Source of the DNA: Bacillus sp. FJAT-49711
Lineage (GTDB): Bacteria > Bacillota > Bacilli > Bacillales > Bacillaceae_C
Direction of reading: 5' to 3'
NCBI RefSeq assembly: GCF_018343715.1
Contig: NZ_JAGYPL010000003.1
Span: forward strand, 1-64,000
DNA: 64,000 nucleotides
The notes beneath the pieces were generated by a model that was given only the letters and a program-made list of their open reading frames with translations, made no database searches and was not told where the DNA came from. A program made the position numbers and the translations under genes. This document shows, in pieces, positions 53,348-62,697 of the stretch; positions within the stretch are counted from its first letter, which is position 1; each line of letters opens with the position of its first letter.

Positions 53348-53866
53348 CTATTTATTTCGGGCCATCTTCATTATTTTCTTAAACACAAAAATTGTCGCTA
53401 TAATTGTAACCGCAGGAATAAAGACAGGTACTAAAAATATCATTGTCAAAAACGTAGAAACTTTATTTATGAAAATCTTTTTCGACTTCGCCCAACTAGA
53501 TCCAACCAAAATACCTGCAATAAACAGCAGCCCAATCGTTACAGGATGAACTGTAATATCAAAAATCATTACTGCCCCCTCATTTGACTCGACACCCATC
53601 ACCTTGTATATAAGGTCATAAAGCAAGTGTCCCTCTGTCGTTAAAGAAGTAGGTATATATATGTAATACAATATACAAAACGCCATTATTACAGGAGTAA
53701 ATAATAGCATTTTCCATTCAATCTTTTCTTCCTTCTTTGCTGACTCCAGACGTTTCTCCTCCAGCAAAGTGTCAAAGCATCCTTGAGAACAACACTTCGC
53801 ATATTGATGAACAGCACTTACTGATAGAGCTACCTGGAATTCTTTTTCACAAATTACACATCTCAT
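53348..53866 (-). CDS. Hypothetical membrane protein with Cys-rich N-terminus
   Basis: 172 residues: an N-terminal CxxC...C-x3-C-like segment (MRCVICEKEF ... CCSQGCFDTL) suggesting a zinc site, a charged linker and three or four TM helices (MLLFTPVIMAFCILYYIYI; HPVTIGLLFIAGILVG; FIPAVTIIATIFVF). GGGGGG lies 5 nt upstream of the ATG. No family recognised. Confidence 0.65.
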   Translation of the reverse strand: MRCVICEKEFQVALSVSAVHQYAKCCSQGCFDTLLEEKRLESAKKEEKIEWKMLLFTPVIMAFCILYYIYIPTSLTTEGHLLYDLIYKVMGVESNEGAVMIFDITVHPVTIGLLFIAGILVGSSWAKSKKIFINKVSTFLTMIFLVPVFIPAVTIIATIFVFKKIMKMARNK

Positions 53867-54095
53867 ACTGTCCCCCCGATCAAAGCAATCTCAGTATATT
53901 TTTTACGTTCGGGGACCTAAATAGTTTCAGCGAAAAAACTATATAAAGCGAGTCTCTACACTCAATTAAAATACTATCTTATAAAGATGGAATGGGGTAT
54001 TTAGCAAGGTCCTTCTGTTATCAAGCAAGATCGCATGCTTTATACGAGATAAAAAAGTAAATATAAACGAGTAAATGTTTAAGACACAATATAGC

Positions 54096-54120
54096 AAAAT
54101 CCCCGCAAACCTGCGGGGTT
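54096..54120 (-). terminator. Terminator of larE-larB-larC
   Basis: CCCCGCA/TGCGGGG with a 4-nt loop; on the minus strand it is followed by ATTTTGC, a short T-run. Confidence 0.65.
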
Positions 54121-54143
54121 GTATTTCTATTGGCAAAGTTTTT

Positions 54144-55610
54144 CTAATTAAATATTGTTCTTAATGCAGAGTTGTACACTTCTTGAAAAGAGACACCATA
54201 TTTCAAAGCTGCTTTTTTCACATCTTCATATTCTGGAACTTCCCTAATAACCTCTCCTTTTCTTATGGCCTGTTTAATTCTGATTTGGCCAAATGGTGTT
54301 TCAGCAGTTGTTATTTTCCGATCTAAAATACTGCGAAACCACGTATTTTTTCGAACACCTAGTGTTGTCGTTTCATTAAATAAGATTTCAGTCAGTTTTG
54401 CCTCAAGGTGCTCCGGTGCAAGGACAGTGATCAATGTTCCTGGGCGATTTTTTTTCATACTTATAGGTGTGTAATAAACATCAAGTGCTCCTTCGTTCAG
54501 TAACTTTTCCATTGTATAGCCGAAAGCCTCACCCGTCATATCATCCATATGACATTCGAGTATTGTAATCGTTTCTTGTTTTCCAACGATATGTTCATTT
54601 CCATTTCCCTCTAATAATTCGCCAACCATCACTCTTAATACATTCGGACGGCCTGGAATATTCCTTGTACCAGCACCATAACCGATCGAGGATATTTTCA
54701 TTGCCGGCATTGTCCCGAAGGAATCTGATTGGCTGACAATTATTCCAGCTCCCGTCGGCGTTGTTAATTCGTAAGGTAAATCGCTTGGTGCTATCGGGAC
54801 ATTTTTCATCATGTCGAGTGTAGCTGGTGCCGGAACGGGATATACACCGTGGGATATACGGATTTCCCCTGACCCTAATGGCACATGGGACGTAATAATT
54901 CTTTCAATTTCTAATTCTTCTAAAGCGATGGCAGTTGCAATTATATCTACAATTGAATCGACTGCTCCCACTTCATGAAAATGGACATCCTCAATCGACA
55001 TATTATGTATTTTTGACTCTGACTTCGCAATTGGTGCAAAAATTTGTTTGCTCCGTTCCTTCACCCGGGAAGTTAGCTCCGAATTATCAATAAGCTTAAC
55101 GATATCCGCATATCGACTGTGATGATGATGGTGCCCGCCGTGTGAATGGTCGTGGCTATTATGGTGGTGTCCGTGATGCGAATCGCCACGATCATGGTGA
55201 TGATGCCCGTTATCATGACTGTGTTCGTGGTGATGCACATGATTTGTGTGGCCGTGGCCATGTTCATGATGGTGATCGTGATGATGATGTATGTTCCCGT
55301 CATTCGTATGATGATGATCTTCATGTGAATGATGATCGTGTTCGTCATGTGAATGTCCATCATGGTGATGTGTGTGTTCATGGTGATGATGGTCATGATC
55401 ATGGGAATGTTCTTCATCAAGGATTACATCAAATTTTATCGAACTAATTCCCTCTTTTACGACCCTCGTGCACTTAATTTCATAACCAGATACATTGATC
55501 TTCTGTAATTCCCTTTCAATTTTTTCAGGAGACGCTCCAGCATCAATCAAAGCACCTACCATCATATCGCCGCTAATCCCTGAAAAACAATCTATATATA
55601 AAGCTTTCAT
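54144..55610 (-). CDS. larC: Nickel-pincer cofactor nickel insertase LarC
   Basis: 488 residues: N-terminal MKALYIDCFSGISGDMMVGA, C-terminal HMDDMTGEAFGYTMEKLL and YYTPISMKKNRPGTLITVL, as in LarC (DUF111). LarC inserts nickel into the pincer precursor by a CTP-dependent reaction. Residues 68-164 are a His/Asp/Gly insertion containing 53 His, probably a Ni store or relay. One continuous frame, unlike the two-frame larC of Lactobacillus. Overlaps larB by 4 bp. Confidence 0.95.
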   Translation of the reverse strand: MKALYIDCFSGISGDMMVGALIDAGASPEKIERELQKINVSGYEIKCTRVVKEGISSIKFDVILDEEHSHDHDHHHHEHTHHHDGHSHDEHDHHSHEDHHHTNDGNIHHHHDHHHEHGHGHTNHVHHHEHSHDNGHHHHDRGDSHHGHHHNSHDHSHGGHHHHHSRYADIVKLIDNSELTSRVKERSKQIFAPIAKSESKIHNMSIEDVHFHEVGAVDSIVDIIATAIALEELEIERIITSHVPLGSGEIRISHGVYPVPAPATLDMMKNVPIAPSDLPYELTTPTGAGIIVSQSDSFGTMPAMKISSIGYGAGTRNIPGRPNVLRVMVGELLEGNGNEHIVGKQETITILECHMDDMTGEAFGYTMEKLLNEGALDVYYTPISMKKNRPGTLITVLAPEHLEAKLTEILFNETTTLGVRKNTWFRSILDRKITTAETPFGQIRIKQAIRKGEVIREVPEYEDVKKAALKYGVSFQEVYNSALRTIFN

Positions 55611-56416
55611 CTGATTTCTCCCTTCCCCGTAAACGCCTTTTCAACTGCTGCTTCTATCGTATTTGTTAAGGTCGCAGCAAAATAGCCTGCCCCAAAACCA
55701 TTATCTATGTTTACTACTGAAACTCCACTTGCACAGCTGCTAAGCATAGCAAGAAGTGCTGCTATCCCGTTCAAACTAGCTCCATATCCAACGCTAGTCG
55801 GAACGGCAATGACAGGCTTGGATACAAGTCCGCCAACAACACTTGCCAATGCCCCTTCCATTCCAGCCACGACAATAACAACGTTTGCATTTTCTATTAA
55901 ACATGCCTTATTTAACAATCGATGAATACCTGCAACACCAATATCATAAATTCGCTCCACTTTATTTCCCATTAGCTCAGCGGTAATGGCCGCTTCCTCA
56001 GCAATAGCTAGATCGGAAGTTCCCGCACAGACAACTGCAATATAGCCTTGTTTCCATTTCTCTTGGAATTTCGTATGAATCCAGTGAAAGGTACGTGCCG
56101 ATTCGTGATAATAAAAAGTTTGATCAGGGTACTTTGAGCGCAGTTTTTCCAATACAAAAGTAGCTTTTTCAAAGCTAACTCTTGTTGCCAATACTTTATC
56201 ATGGTGTTCCATCAGCTTAGAAAAAATCCCCAAAATTTGTTCACTCGTCTTGCCTTCTCCATATATAACTTCCGGGAACCCCGTTCTCGCCTCTCTCTGC
56301 AAGTCCAGTGTGGCATAACCCAATTCTTCTTGGGGTTTCAGTTTTTCCATCGCATCTTGAACGGAAAGTTCGCCGTTTCGTACAGCTTCTAAAATATGTT
56401 CCATTGAGTTCTTCAT
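55607..56416 (-). CDS. larB: Pincer cofactor carboxylase/hydrolase LarB
   Basis: 269 residues with PurE-like C-terminal domain (VVCAGTSDLAIAEEAAITAE, GMEGALASVVGGLVSKPVIA, PTSVGYGASLNGIAALLAML). LarB carboxylates nicotinic acid adenine dinucleotide and hydrolyses its phosphoanhydride. It overlaps both larE and larC by 4 bp (ATGA). Confidence 0.95.
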   Translation of the reverse strand: MKNSMEHILEAVRNGELSVQDAMEKLKPQEELGYATLDLQREARTGFPEVIYGEGKTSEQILGIFSKLMEHHDKVLATRVSFEKATFVLEKLRSKYPDQTFYYHESARTFHWIHTKFQEKWKQGYIAVVCAGTSDLAIAEEAAITAELMGNKVERIYDIGVAGIHRLLNKACLIENANVVIVVAGMEGALASVVGGLVSKPVIAVPTSVGYGASLNGIAALLAMLSSCASGVSVVNIDNGFGAGYFAATLTNTIEAAVEKAFTGKGEIR

Positions 56417-57237
56417 ATAGACGCCTTCTCTTTTAAAACTTCATTCATACTTCCTGATCGGTATCCTTGTAAATCAAGGGTCACATAGGAAAAGCCGAAT
56501 GTCTTTAATGCTCGAACAATTTTTTCGTGTAAGTCGATTACCTTTTTCATATCTTGTTGATCCACTTCGATTCTAGCAATTTGATCGTGATGACGAACAC
56601 GAACTTGATATAATCCAAGGCCAAGTAGAAAATCCTCCGCTAAATCCAACTGATTGATTTTTTCTTTCGTGATTATCGTTCCATATGGAATTCTTGAAGA
56701 AAGACATGCAAAAGATGGCTTGTTCCACGTTCTCAAGTCCATTTCTTTTGAAAGCGTTCTTATTTCTTCTTTATAAAAATTCGCTTCTTGTAGTGGACTG
56801 CGAACACCTAATGCTCTTGCAGCTTGCATACCTGGCCGATGCTCTCCTAGATCATCCATAATCGATCCATCAACAATCGTGTAGCGATCACCGAACTCCG
56901 TCACTAATTCAAGAAGATGATTATATAATCCGTTTTTACAATGAAAACAACGGTTTGAATCATTTTTTACAAATTCAGCATCTGCCAGTTCATTGACCCG
57001 CGTTTCAATATGCTGGACTTGAAGCTCCGCGGCAAGACTTTTCGCCAACTGAAATTCACGATCCGGAAAGGTGTCGGACGCGGCTGTTACGGATAATAGC
57101 TTATCACCAAGGGCTTCCTTTGCAATGGCTAAGAGAAATGTACTATCTACTCCACCTGAAAAAGCAACTAATACATTTTCCATATCTCGTAAAATCTTAA
57201 TAAGATTTTGCTTTTTTTCATATAAAATAGGATCCAT
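56413..57237 (-). CDS. larE: Pincer cofactor sulfur transferase LarE
   Basis: 274 residues of the PP-loop family (VAFSGGVDSTFLLAIAKEAL). Cysteines are visible in NRCFHCKNGLY and KPSFACLSSRIPYG, the positions relevant for the sulfur source (single-Cys or Fe-S types). The ATG at 57237 follows GGGAGG by 6 nt. First gene of larEBC; no larA is in the window. Confidence 0.94.
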   Translation of the reverse strand: MDPILYEKKQNLIKILRDMENVLVAFSGGVDSTFLLAIAKEALGDKLLSVTAASDTFPDREFQLAKSLAAELQVQHIETRVNELADAEFVKNDSNRCFHCKNGLYNHLLELVTEFGDRYTIVDGSIMDDLGEHRPGMQAARALGVRSPLQEANFYKEEIRTLSKEMDLRTWNKPSFACLSSRIPYGTIITKEKINQLDLAEDFLLGLGLYQVRVRHHDQIARIEVDQQDMKKVIDLHEKIVRALKTFGFSYVTLDLQGYRSGSMNEVLKEKASI

Positions 57238-57335
57238 ACGCATCCTCCCACGCTTCTTTAAATATTTGCAATAATCGTTCATTCTGATTTTATCATTAAA
57301 TCATGAAAAGAGACCATGTTTAGCATCTAAATGAA

Positions 57336-57362
57336 TAAAACCCGTTCTAATTTCAGAACAGG
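57336..57362 (-). terminator. Terminator of the beta-propeller gene
   Basis: Minus-strand CCTGTTCT/AGAACGGG (one G-U) with a 6-nt loop followed by TTTTATTC. Confidence 0.7.
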
Positions 57363-57370
57363 AGAGTTTA

Positions 57371-58585
57371 TTACTGTTTTAAGAACTTTGGAGCACCATC
57401 TGCATTCTTAATCCATATATGCTCATCACCATTTAGACCATCTTTTATCCAGATATCAGCTGTATTCTTCTCCGTGTTTTTACGAAGCCAAGTAAGATGA
57501 GGTCTGACAACTTGGGGATCTGCGTCTAGTTCATCCTTTGTTGGGAACGAGATTTGTTGTTGTTCTTTTGATCTTATATTGATTGCATAAAGTGCTGTAA
57601 ACATCGTTGGAACAGGGCCTACCTTCCATTCCTTATTCTCTTTTGCCCGGGCGACAATTACCTCATCTGAAGAGAACCATTCCAAATCAAGGTCTACAAA
57701 ACCTTTAGGTGTATATTCCTTCTGGTGCTTATAGGTAGGTATATCCACAATCGCAGTGTTCTTGTTGTCAACGAAAAATCTTCCTTCACCTGATATGTAT
57801 GCAAGTTGATTGGCTGAGGGAGCCCACTTAAACCAGTCTTTATGCCAAAGCATTTTCCCTATCTCTTGGAATTTTTCTCCTTGTGATGAAAGAACACATA
57901 ATGTGTTACTATCCATTGCAAAAGAAGCGGTAGGAATCGCTATAAAACTAACCCATTTCCCATCGAAACTCCACTTAAAATAATCCGCATCAATTGCAAA
58001 CAGATCTGATGTATTCGTTTGTATCGTATAAAATGGCTTCATTTTATCAGCATTGAGATTTGCATCGACCGGAACTTTAAAAAGTGGAATCGGCCCCCAT
58101 CCCGTAGGGCGTAATGCAGATAGTGAAGAAACAATAAAATCTTTTCCGTTTGGAAACCACTCAAAGCCGCTAACCCCTAATGCAACATTTTCAAATCCAT
58201 GTGGGCGATCGTTCTTCATTTTCGTGACATTTAATAATCCTTGATCGTTGTAAGCCAATTGATTTTTTATTGGAGACCATTTAAAATCCGACGTTTCCAC
58301 TCTTATATAAGGCTGGTAGCTTTCATTTTCCTTCGTATCATAAATGAATAAACTTGATTTTTCCCCTTGCTCATCACCATCAATATAAGCAATGAAGCGC
58401 CCGTCATAGGACCATTTCGGAGAATAAACATATCGGTTCTTTGTGATTTGTATTTCTTGATCTCCCTTCTTGATCCATAGCTGGTGATCACGGATAAAAG
58501 CAGCTGTGAGTGGAACTTCTGCACTAGCCAATGTTGGCAAAAGAAGATAGATAAAGACAAGCAGTAAAAAAATACGAATTCCCAC
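57371..58585 (-). CDS. Secreted TolB-like beta-propeller protein
   Basis: 404 residues: signal peptide (IFLLLVFIYLLLPTLASA) and repeated WD40-like/TolB-type blades (SPKWSYDGRFIAYIDGD; DFKWSPIKNQLAY; YFKWSFDGKWVSFIA; FKWAPSANQLAYISG). Extracytoplasmic, function unknown. GTG start with AGGAGGG upstream; the GTG lies in a 19-bp inverted repeat and the ribosome binding site is in its loop. It follows a lipoprotein gene by 58 nt. Confidence 0.82.
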   Translation of the reverse strand: MGIRIFLLLVFIYLLLPTLASAEVPLTAAFIRDHQLWIKKGDQEIQITKNRYVYSPKWSYDGRFIAYIDGDEQGEKSSLFIYDTKENESYQPYIRVETSDFKWSPIKNQLAYNDQGLLNVTKMKNDRPHGFENVALGVSGFEWFPNGKDFIVSSLSALRPTGWGPIPLFKVPVDANLNADKMKPFYTIQTNTSDLFAIDADYFKWSFDGKWVSFIAIPTASFAMDSNTLCVLSSQGEKFQEIGKMLWHKDWFKWAPSANQLAYISGEGRFFVDNKNTAIVDIPTYKHQKEYTPKGFVDLDLEWFSSDEVIVARAKENKEWKVGPVPTMFTALYAINIRSKEQQQISFPTKDELDADPQVVRPHLTWLRKNTEKNTADIWIKDGLNGDEHIWIKNADGAPKFLKQ

Positions 58586-58634
58586 GATTAATCCCTCCTA
58601 CTTTTAGGTTGTCCTGATTAATCGTGGGAATTCG
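58575..58634 (-). promoter_or_regulatory. Perfect 19-bp hairpin over the start codon of the beta-propeller gene
   Basis: Arms 58575-58593 and 58616-58634 (CGAATTCCCACGATTAATC and its exact complement), 22-nt loop. On the mRNA the downstream arm holds the GTG start codon (58583-58585), and most of the AGGAGGG Shine-Dalgarno is in the loop. The stem is followed by TATTTTTTTAC, so it could act as a terminator, a translational lock, or both. Confidence 0.8.
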
Positions 58635-58643
58635 CTACAATAA

Positions 58644-59792
58644 TTAGTGCTTAACTTTTTTAATTTTTTGTGGAATCCACTGTTTTTTTATATTCTTCGC
58701 TGTTGCTTTTCCCGGCTTGGAGTCCTCTATTTTTCCTTTTATTGTTGCTTGAATTTTATCGCCTATCTTATACTTCTCTGACTGTACATTTTCCAAGATG
58801 ATAAAGTTGAAAATATAAGCATCAAAGTCTATCTCATCTATTTCATCTTTTAGCCATTCATAATCTATTATATTAAGATCTTCACCGATTAACAGAGTAT
58901 TATCTTTCACTTGAAGCACATATCCTTGAACCGTCACTTCGGGATTTTCATTATGCTTTTTTTCAGATTGTTGAATTATATATTCTGCTATTTCCGTAAA
59001 TTTGATCCCATCAGAACTTCGATCACAAGTAGACCAACTAAATTCACGGTCGCCTCCGTTTATATAAACCATTAAATTATAGTTCTTCACTTCCTTAGAG
59101 GGACACGACGTATTAAAATCTATTTCAGCCAAGTAGTTCGCAAAAACCAATTTTTTATACACTTCTTGTTTAACACTTGCTGGTAGGTTCAAGTCATTTT
59201 CCTTTGAGTCCTTTTTTACCGTATTAGTTTTCGTATTAATTTCGTTTTCCTTGTCCATCCCATATTGCAGTTGAAATTCAAATAAATCCTGTTGACTCAT
59301 GTTGTAACTAATTTTCAAGATCTCGTCCATTCCTTTAAATCCTTTTTTACAGTCGACCGCGATATAGGAGGTGTTGGTAGGATTTACTTCCTCAATCATA
59401 TTACCACAGCGATCGGTTGTTATTTCCCCGCTTCCAAATGCATCCCGAGTGCTATCATATTTCACTTCAAGATATTCTCCATTATATGCTAGATCTTTAA
59501 CAATTGGGTCCCCCTCAATTGTGTAATGAACAATTCGCAAATCAGAAGAAACACCATTCTGAATATTGTCATAGAAACCCTTCATTCTTTCCAATCCCTC
59601 AATGCTTCCATGGCTATTCAGGACATCTACATTCTTTACTCCTTTGACAGATAGCTTGGTACTATCTTTAAATCCACTCGCTGTACTAGCACTATTCATC
59701 TTTTCACCTTTGCTTGTATTACATGCGGCTAAAGTAAAAATTAATAAGATTAGTAGATTAATAAACATCAGATTTTTCATCAATATTTTCAC
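58644..59792 (-). CDS. Lipoprotein with DUF4362/DUF3221-like domains
   Basis: 382 residues: lipobox LAACNTS (Cys near residue 24), a central domain with the DUF4362-type DVLNSHGSIEGLERMKGFYD and a C-terminal DUF3221-type domain (VQGYVLQVKDNTLLIGEDLN ... GDKIQATIKGKI). Typical of Bacillus surface lipoproteins; function unknown. Upstream of the beta-propeller gene on the same strand. Confidence 0.82.
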   Translation of the reverse strand: MKILMKNLMFINLLILLIFTLAACNTSKGEKMNSASTASGFKDSTKLSVKGVKNVDVLNSHGSIEGLERMKGFYDNIQNGVSSDLRIVHYTIEGDPIVKDLAYNGEYLEVKYDSTRDAFGSGEITTDRCGNMIEEVNPTNTSYIAVDCKKGFKGMDEILKISYNMSQQDLFEFQLQYGMDKENEINTKTNTVKKDSKENDLNLPASVKQEVYKKLVFANYLAEIDFNTSCPSKEVKNYNLMVYINGGDREFSWSTCDRSSDGIKFTEIAEYIIQQSEKKHNENPEVTVQGYVLQVKDNTLLIGEDLNIIDYEWLKDEIDEIDFDAYIFNFIILENVQSEKYKIGDKIQATIKGKIEDSKPGKATAKNIKKQWIPQKIKKVKH

Positions 59793-59858
59793 ACCATTCA
59801 GAGGATATGTACGCTTAAACCCATAGGCTCATACTAAAGCTAGGGTTCGGGTTCTATG

Positions 59859-60467
59859 TTACAATGCATCTGGCAGATTATATTTATACATTTCAATAGC
59901 ATTTGTGTTCTTTTCCAAAACAGCAATAGTTTTAGGATTTGGTTCTGTATAAATAATGGGATAATCTTGTTCGTCGAAATTCTTTTGGACCGAAAATGCC
60001 AAAATCTCTTCATCGATTGAGAATTCAGCTTGAACTCCGGGCTTATTTCCACGAGCATCTAACCGAACCCATCTATTCAATGAACTAAGAAATACTCCAT
60101 TTAATGTATGAAGCGAATATCCCTTATCTGGTGTATCGAAAATCATTAATCGTTGATAACAAAAACCTGTAGGTATTCCATGCGACCTTAGTAAAGCAGC
60201 CAATAAATTTGATTTTGCGTAACATATACCTTCTCTGTATTTAAGTACGTCGAAGGATTTGCACGTAACTCTTGTACTTTGTATATCCCAGGAATGTGAT
60301 ATTTCGTCTCTTACAAATGTGTAAGCAATCTTAACCTTTTCCATTTCCGACTGTTCCTCGTTAAATAATTCGGTAATAATTTCTTTAATTAGTGGATGAG
60401 AAAAGTTAATAATATTTGTTTCTTTCAAATAGTCATTTAGATCTGTTGATTCAGCTAAAAGTTCCAA
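59859..60467 (-). CDS. Transglutaminase-like cysteine protease-fold protein
   Basis: 202 residues with a Cys-His-Asp triad: GICYAKSNLLAALLRSHGIP (Cys), GYSLHTLNGVFL (His), WVRLDARGNK (Asp). No signal peptide. TTG start after GGAAGGAG. Substrate unknown. Confidence 0.87.
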   Translation of the reverse strand: MELLAESTDLNDYLKETNIINFSHPLIKEIITELFNEEQSEMEKVKIAYTFVRDEISHSWDIQSTRVTCKSFDVLKYREGICYAKSNLLAALLRSHGIPTGFCYQRLMIFDTPDKGYSLHTLNGVFLSSLNRWVRLDARGNKPGVQAEFSIDEEILAFSVQKNFDEQDYPIIYTEPNPKTIAVLEKNTNAIEMYKYNLPDAL

Positions 60468-60530
60468 ATAATTGCTCCTTCCTATTCGAAATTGTCATTC
60501 GGACTTTTTTATCTTCATCTTTTTAAGGCA

Positions 60531-61229
60531 CTACACCTCATTTTGTCGATTAGGATATTCTCGCATCAAAATCAAGATAAACGCCGCACTCACTCCGGCT
60601 AGAATGGCTACTCCATGAATATCACGAAATACTAAAAGGATCAATGCACCCACTAAACAAACTAAACTAGAAATGAAGCTCAACCGGTTATTTCTCCTTG
60701 CGAAAATTGAGATTAGGAAAGCTGTGGCTACGTACAGACTTACTGTTACGTATATTTGTCCACTTGCATAACCAACTAAACCAACTACAATGTACAGACC
60801 TGCAATAGCAAAGATCGGATGTACGCGCCTTTTCCGGCGAAGCATCGCTACGACCAGACCTCCTAAAAGCCCGCAAAAGCCTACAGATGCTCCGGCCCCA
60901 TAAGGATCCCAACCAGCATAGCCTATGATTTCCCCCATAACCCCGCCTGCTAGATAAAGCGTAAGAAACTGAATTTTGCCGTATAACCTCTCTACTACAA
61001 TTCCTAAAAATGCAATGCACACTATATTAAATAAATACTGTATCCATCCATCAGAATGGACTAGCAATGGTGTTATGATTCTCCACCACTCCCCATTTGC
61101 AAAATTAATGGGATCGCGACGAAGACTAAATAAAATTTCGGGAAAAACAAACTGAAGAATCGTCATTACAGAAGTAACTGCAATGACACCACTCGTCATT
61201 GGAAAGAAATACTTATTGGGTCTAAACAT
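60531..61229 (-). CDS. Rhomboid-family intramembrane protease
   Basis: 232 residues with about six TM helices. Catalytic Ser in GAGASVGFCGLLGG and His in DIHGVAILAG; the conserved WWRIITPLLVHSDGWIQYLF and ERLYG are present. The ATG at 61229 is preferred, with AAGAAGG 8 nt upstream; an ATG seven codons earlier is possible. Second rhomboid of the window, unlike ydcA in sequence. Confidence 0.85.
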   Translation of the reverse strand: MFRPNKYFFPMTSGVIAVTSVMTILQFVFPEILFSLRRDPINFANGEWWRIITPLLVHSDGWIQYLFNIVCIAFLGIVVERLYGKIQFLTLYLAGGVMGEIIGYAGWDPYGAGASVGFCGLLGGLVVAMLRRKRRVHPIFAIAGLYIVVGLVGYASGQIYVTVSLYVATAFLISIFARRNNRLSFISSLVCLVGALILLVFRDIHGVAILAGVSAAFILILMREYPNRQNEV

Positions 61230-61347
61230 CAAAAATACCTTCTTCCGCATTCAGTTTATGCTGGCCATAAAAAATGCAGCTTGTCCGCATATTCTACTAG
61301 CTTCCCGAACTTGTATGTTTACCAAAATGATTTTATGTTCTCCTACA

Positions 61348-62496
61348 TTAATTTAAATAGTTCCAATAATACATTCTGCATATTTGTTCTGATGCCCTCT
61401 CTAGCAAAATTCCCGCTTCTCTCAGGGCCATTTCTAGAGACATTGGTTGATTAATAATGCTAAAAACACCTACGACGCCGTATTGATATAGATTTTGTAT
61501 ATTCTCCCCAACTGAACCCGCGAGTATAATAGTAGGTATATTCTCCTTCTGGGATGCCTGAGCAACTCCCATTGGCGTTTTTCCATACACCGTTTGAAAG
61601 TCCACTTTTCCTTCGCCTGTGATCACTAAATCTGCTCCATTCAGCGCTTCATCAAATTTAGCATACTCCAAAACAACTTCTATTCCTCTTTTCATATTGG
61701 AAGAAAAAAATGCTAAAAAAGCTCCACCTATTCCTCCCGCTGCTCCCGCACCTGGCATGTCATGCAACCTTACTCCAGCTGCTTTTTCTACAAGATTGGC
61801 ATAGTGTAAAAGATTCTTGTCTAAGATTTTTACCATCTCATCTGTTGCGCCTTTTTGTGGACCAAAAACATAAGAAGCACCTTTTTCACCTACTAAAGGG
61901 TTTTCAACATCCGAGGCAATTAGAAATCTGCTTTCTTTTATTCTTTGATCGAAATATTCAGTTGAAATATCGTGAATTTTTCCTAATTCACCGCCGCCAA
62001 AACCTATTTCATTTCCATCCTTATCATTAAACCTCATCCCAAGTGCTTGAAGCATGCCTACTCCGCCATCATTCGTTGCCGAACCGCCTATCGCAAGAAC
62101 AAAATTGCGATAACCTTTATCCAATGCTGATTTAATTAATTCTCCTGTTCCATATGTAGTCGCTAACATTGGATTTCTTTCACAATCTGCAATCAAATTA
62201 AGGCCGGAAGCAACAGCCATTTCGATCACACACGTCGTTTGGTCTCCAAGTACTCCGAAATAGGCATCCACCTCTTTTCCATGGGGACCCGTTACTTTTT
62301 TATATACCTTTTGACCACTTGTTGAAGTTATTAACGTTTCTAGTGTACCTTCCCCTCCATCTGCTACTGGAATTAACACCGTTTCGGCATTTGGGAAAGC
62401 ATTTTTTATTCCTTTTTCAATCGCTAAAGCAGCATCCTTCGCGGATAAACTGCCTTTAAACGAATCTGGTGCAATAACAATTTTTATGATGATCAT
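61348..62496 (-). CDS. glxK: Glycerate kinase (GlxK/GarK family)
   Basis: 382 residues (IVIAPDSFKGSLSAKDAALA, PVADGGEGTLE, AIGGSATNDGGVGMLQALG, PGAGAAGGIGGAFLAF, ITGEGKVD). It phosphorylates glycerate. The ATG at 62496 lies immediately after AAGGAG within a near-perfect AAGGAGATGATC site, so an AUA at 62487 (giving MKIVIAPDSF as in the family) could be the true start. Divergent from a CdaR-type regulator. Confidence 0.92.
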   Translation of the reverse strand: MIIIKIVIAPDSFKGSLSAKDAALAIEKGIKNAFPNAETVLIPVADGGEGTLETLITSTSGQKVYKKVTGPHGKEVDAYFGVLGDQTTCVIEMAVASGLNLIADCERNPMLATTYGTGELIKSALDKGYRNFVLAIGGSATNDGGVGMLQALGMRFNDKDGNEIGFGGGELGKIHDISTEYFDQRIKESRFLIASDVENPLVGEKGASYVFGPQKGATDEMVKILDKNLLHYANLVEKAAGVRLHDMPGAGAAGGIGGAFLAFFSSNMKRGIEVVLEYAKFDEALNGADLVITGEGKVDFQTVYGKTPMGVAQASQKENIPTIILAGSVGENIQNLYQYGVVGVFSIINQPMSLEMALREAGILLERASEQICRMYYWNYLN

Positions 62497-62697
62497 CTCC
62501 TTATTTATTTAGGAAGGATTCTTCCTTTAATTAAATTTCATTCAATTATAATCATATTGATTAAAAATTACTTTATCAGTACAATACAATTTAACAAGAA
62601 GAAAACACCAAATATTTGTACATATTGACCAAAAATCCGCCTATCTATTCTGTATAATAAGTCGAAAAATGTCACTTTTGCACAAAGGAGAATCAAA

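Noticed and set aside
55142-55447. ORFs in other frames across the His-rich part of larC
   Set aside because: These arise from the repetitive CAT/GAT codon pattern; the larC frame is continuous and family-like.
58575-58634. Invertible DNA switch
   Set aside because: The arms are inverted repeats, but the intervening 22 bp is too short for a promoter and no recombinase gene is nearby.
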